In this document: in pieces, positions 20,761 to 22,087 of the stretch
How positions within the stretch are numbered: the first letter of the stretch is position 1
How the letters are laid out: every line of letters starts with the position of its first letter
Source of the DNA: Paramacrobiotus richtersi
Lineage: Eukaryota; Tardigrada; Eutardigrada; Parachela; Macrobiotidae
DNA: 22,087 nucleotides
NCBI GenBank assembly: GCA_034698045.1
Contig: JAQGAU010001007.1
Coordinates: 1-22,087, forward strand
Direction of reading: 5' to 3'
The notes under the pieces: model-generated
Told to the model about the DNA's origin: nothing
The model's input: the letters and a program-made list of their open reading frames with translations, nothing else
The model's database searches: none
Program-made: the position numbers and the translations under genes

Positions 20761-21166
20761 TCCTACCAGAATTTGATCATGATGCATCACCGCGAGCGTC
20801 GCTATGTGATGTTAGAAATTATCTACAACAGAGCAATATACAAAGCAAAAGGTCATCGGCAACCCCGCAAAGATATTATCTGCGTTTAATTACATCACCA
20901 GATTAAATACTAATTTATTCCAGTACCCTATTTACCTGTAACTGCACGACCGTGGATGTTTCCATATGTCCCATGACACCGGCCCGCTGTCGAAATAAAT
21001 ATGCTCGGATATTGAAACTGCATGGTATGCGGCACTGTTAACATTACGATAATTATGATGGTAACTTACAAGTGTAAGCTGATTTCAGACTCAGATGACC
21101 ATGTTCTTAATTATTATGGATTCATACGGATCGCATCTGTGTAAAGTACGTTTTGCAGTCGCTCCA
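20761..21166. other. Intergenic stretch with no gene recognised
   Basis: AT-rich. A TTACGATAATTATGATGG run near 21044 weakly recalls the ATGATAATTATAACGATAAA block at 4715 and 7258, but not convincingly. Confidence 0.45.
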
Positions 21167-22020
21167 GGCTCCAACGTCCTTGTCAACAATTCATCGCAGC
21201 TTCTATGATATCAAACTCACACCCAGTTCCAGGAAACATACACGTACATGGATGGTGCTTTTGCTTCACTGACTAAAAACATAACAGGAAATCCACTGAA
21301 AGAGCTCTATGAGATTTCATTTAAATGAATGAGTTACGTTAACAGACATAATCGGCCGTAAATCGGAATCCAACGGTTGGGTCGATGACTAGCAACTAGC
21401 CTTTGCACTACGCCACATCTCACAGCATTATCAGGCCCGTTTAATACACACTGTTAGTATCTGTCTACACCGAAATACGGCAAACGCAGTACCATATCCG
21501 AATTTTAATTTTCTGCTTTTTGCGCGATGCGCCAGTTATTCCGCTTGTGAGGAATAATGTAATTCTTCTAATAGCAGCTAAATCAATGACCTAGGCTAAC
21601 GACAATACGTATCTGTTCAAATAATGCTACATGTGCTTCGCCCTGCTTGGACAACCTTTTTGTTACTATTAGTTTGTGAGTGCCGAGGAAATGAAATAAT
21701 AACTTACACCATACAGTCCATACTAGAAACAAACAGCAAAAAGAAAACGAATTGAGTGCACGTGAACGATTGCATCTACATTTCAGTTTTAAAGTTTGTC
21801 ACTACACCACGACGCTCACTTAAATCGGAATCGCTTCGTGGTGACGCAAGCAGTCACTTTATTATCGTAACTAAATTGGAATCTGAATTTTTCTTTGGTT
21901 TTATTAACTGCTGAACTAGATCAAACAGAGACACATTGTAGAATGGCTTGTTATAAAATGTACGTTCGTGTACATCGTGTACTTAATACTGTTGGTTTTT
22001 TTGCAGTTGTTGTACCTCGC
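21167..22020 (+). repeat. Direct copy of the 8230-9680 repeat, lacking about 600 bases
   Basis: It aligns along its full length with 8230-8650 and 9255-9680, including GAAATGAAATAA, CACCATACAGTCCATAC, ACTAAATTGGAAT, GATCAAAC(A/C)GAGACACA and CATCGTGTACTTA. It carries the CACTACGCCACATCTCAC run (21406-21423). It also has CACTACACCACGAC at 21800-21813, another relative of the 15-base motif. Confidence 0.85.
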
Positions 22021-22027
22021 AAACGCG

Positions 22028-22070
22028 CTTACTGGGCCCAGTGCACAGCAAAAAGCCTTTACTGGGCCCA
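22028..22070. repeat. Two-unit repeat around the palindrome TGGGCCCA
   Basis: CTTACTGGGCCCA at 22028-22040 and TTTACTGGGCCCA at 22058-22070, period 30, at the extreme right edge. More units may lie beyond the window. Confidence 0.75.
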
Positions 22071-22087
22071 TCCCATACCTGTGCTTA

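Overview
The window looks like a eukaryotic nuclear genome, probably a small-genome ecdysozoan. A tardigrade is my best guess. Genes have short GT-AG introns (58 to 175 bases), there are no bacterial gene tracks, and the left-hand gene is an animal-type BTB protein. The tardigrade guess rests on remembered resemblance of the right-hand gene to lineage-restricted tardigrade proteins, which I cannot verify here.

Layout. (1) Bases 2-1882, plus strand: the 3' six exons of a BTB/POZ-BACK gene of the BTBD1/2/3/6 kind, open throughout and cut by the left edge, with a short 3' region to about 2190. (2) Bases about 2200-18430: some 16 kb in which I find no credible protein gene. It is not featureless. 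It is a mosaic of old, diverged repeat copies that align to each other inside the window: 4150-4930, 6840-7810, 8230-9680, 10100-10830, 11730-12190, 13850-14880, 16700-17600, with further copies at 20415-20760 (inverted) and 21167-22020. Two copies carry a minus-strand tRNA-like RNA polymerase III unit (A box, B box, then a six-T run). A 15-base motif resembling a tRNA A box recurs exactly three times, with variants elsewhere. (3) Bases about 18762-19799, minus strand: a host gene or recent pseudogene whose first about 120 residues resemble the tandem Tudor/Agenet pair of FMRP. The reading frame is interrupted about twice, and there is one good small intron. (4) Bases 19800-22087: intergenic DNA, an inverted repeat fragment, and a second copy of the 8230-9680 repeat running almost to the right edge.

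The two protein genes show no obvious functional link. The main novelty is the repeat family with its tRNA-like units, and the Tudor-like orphan gene.
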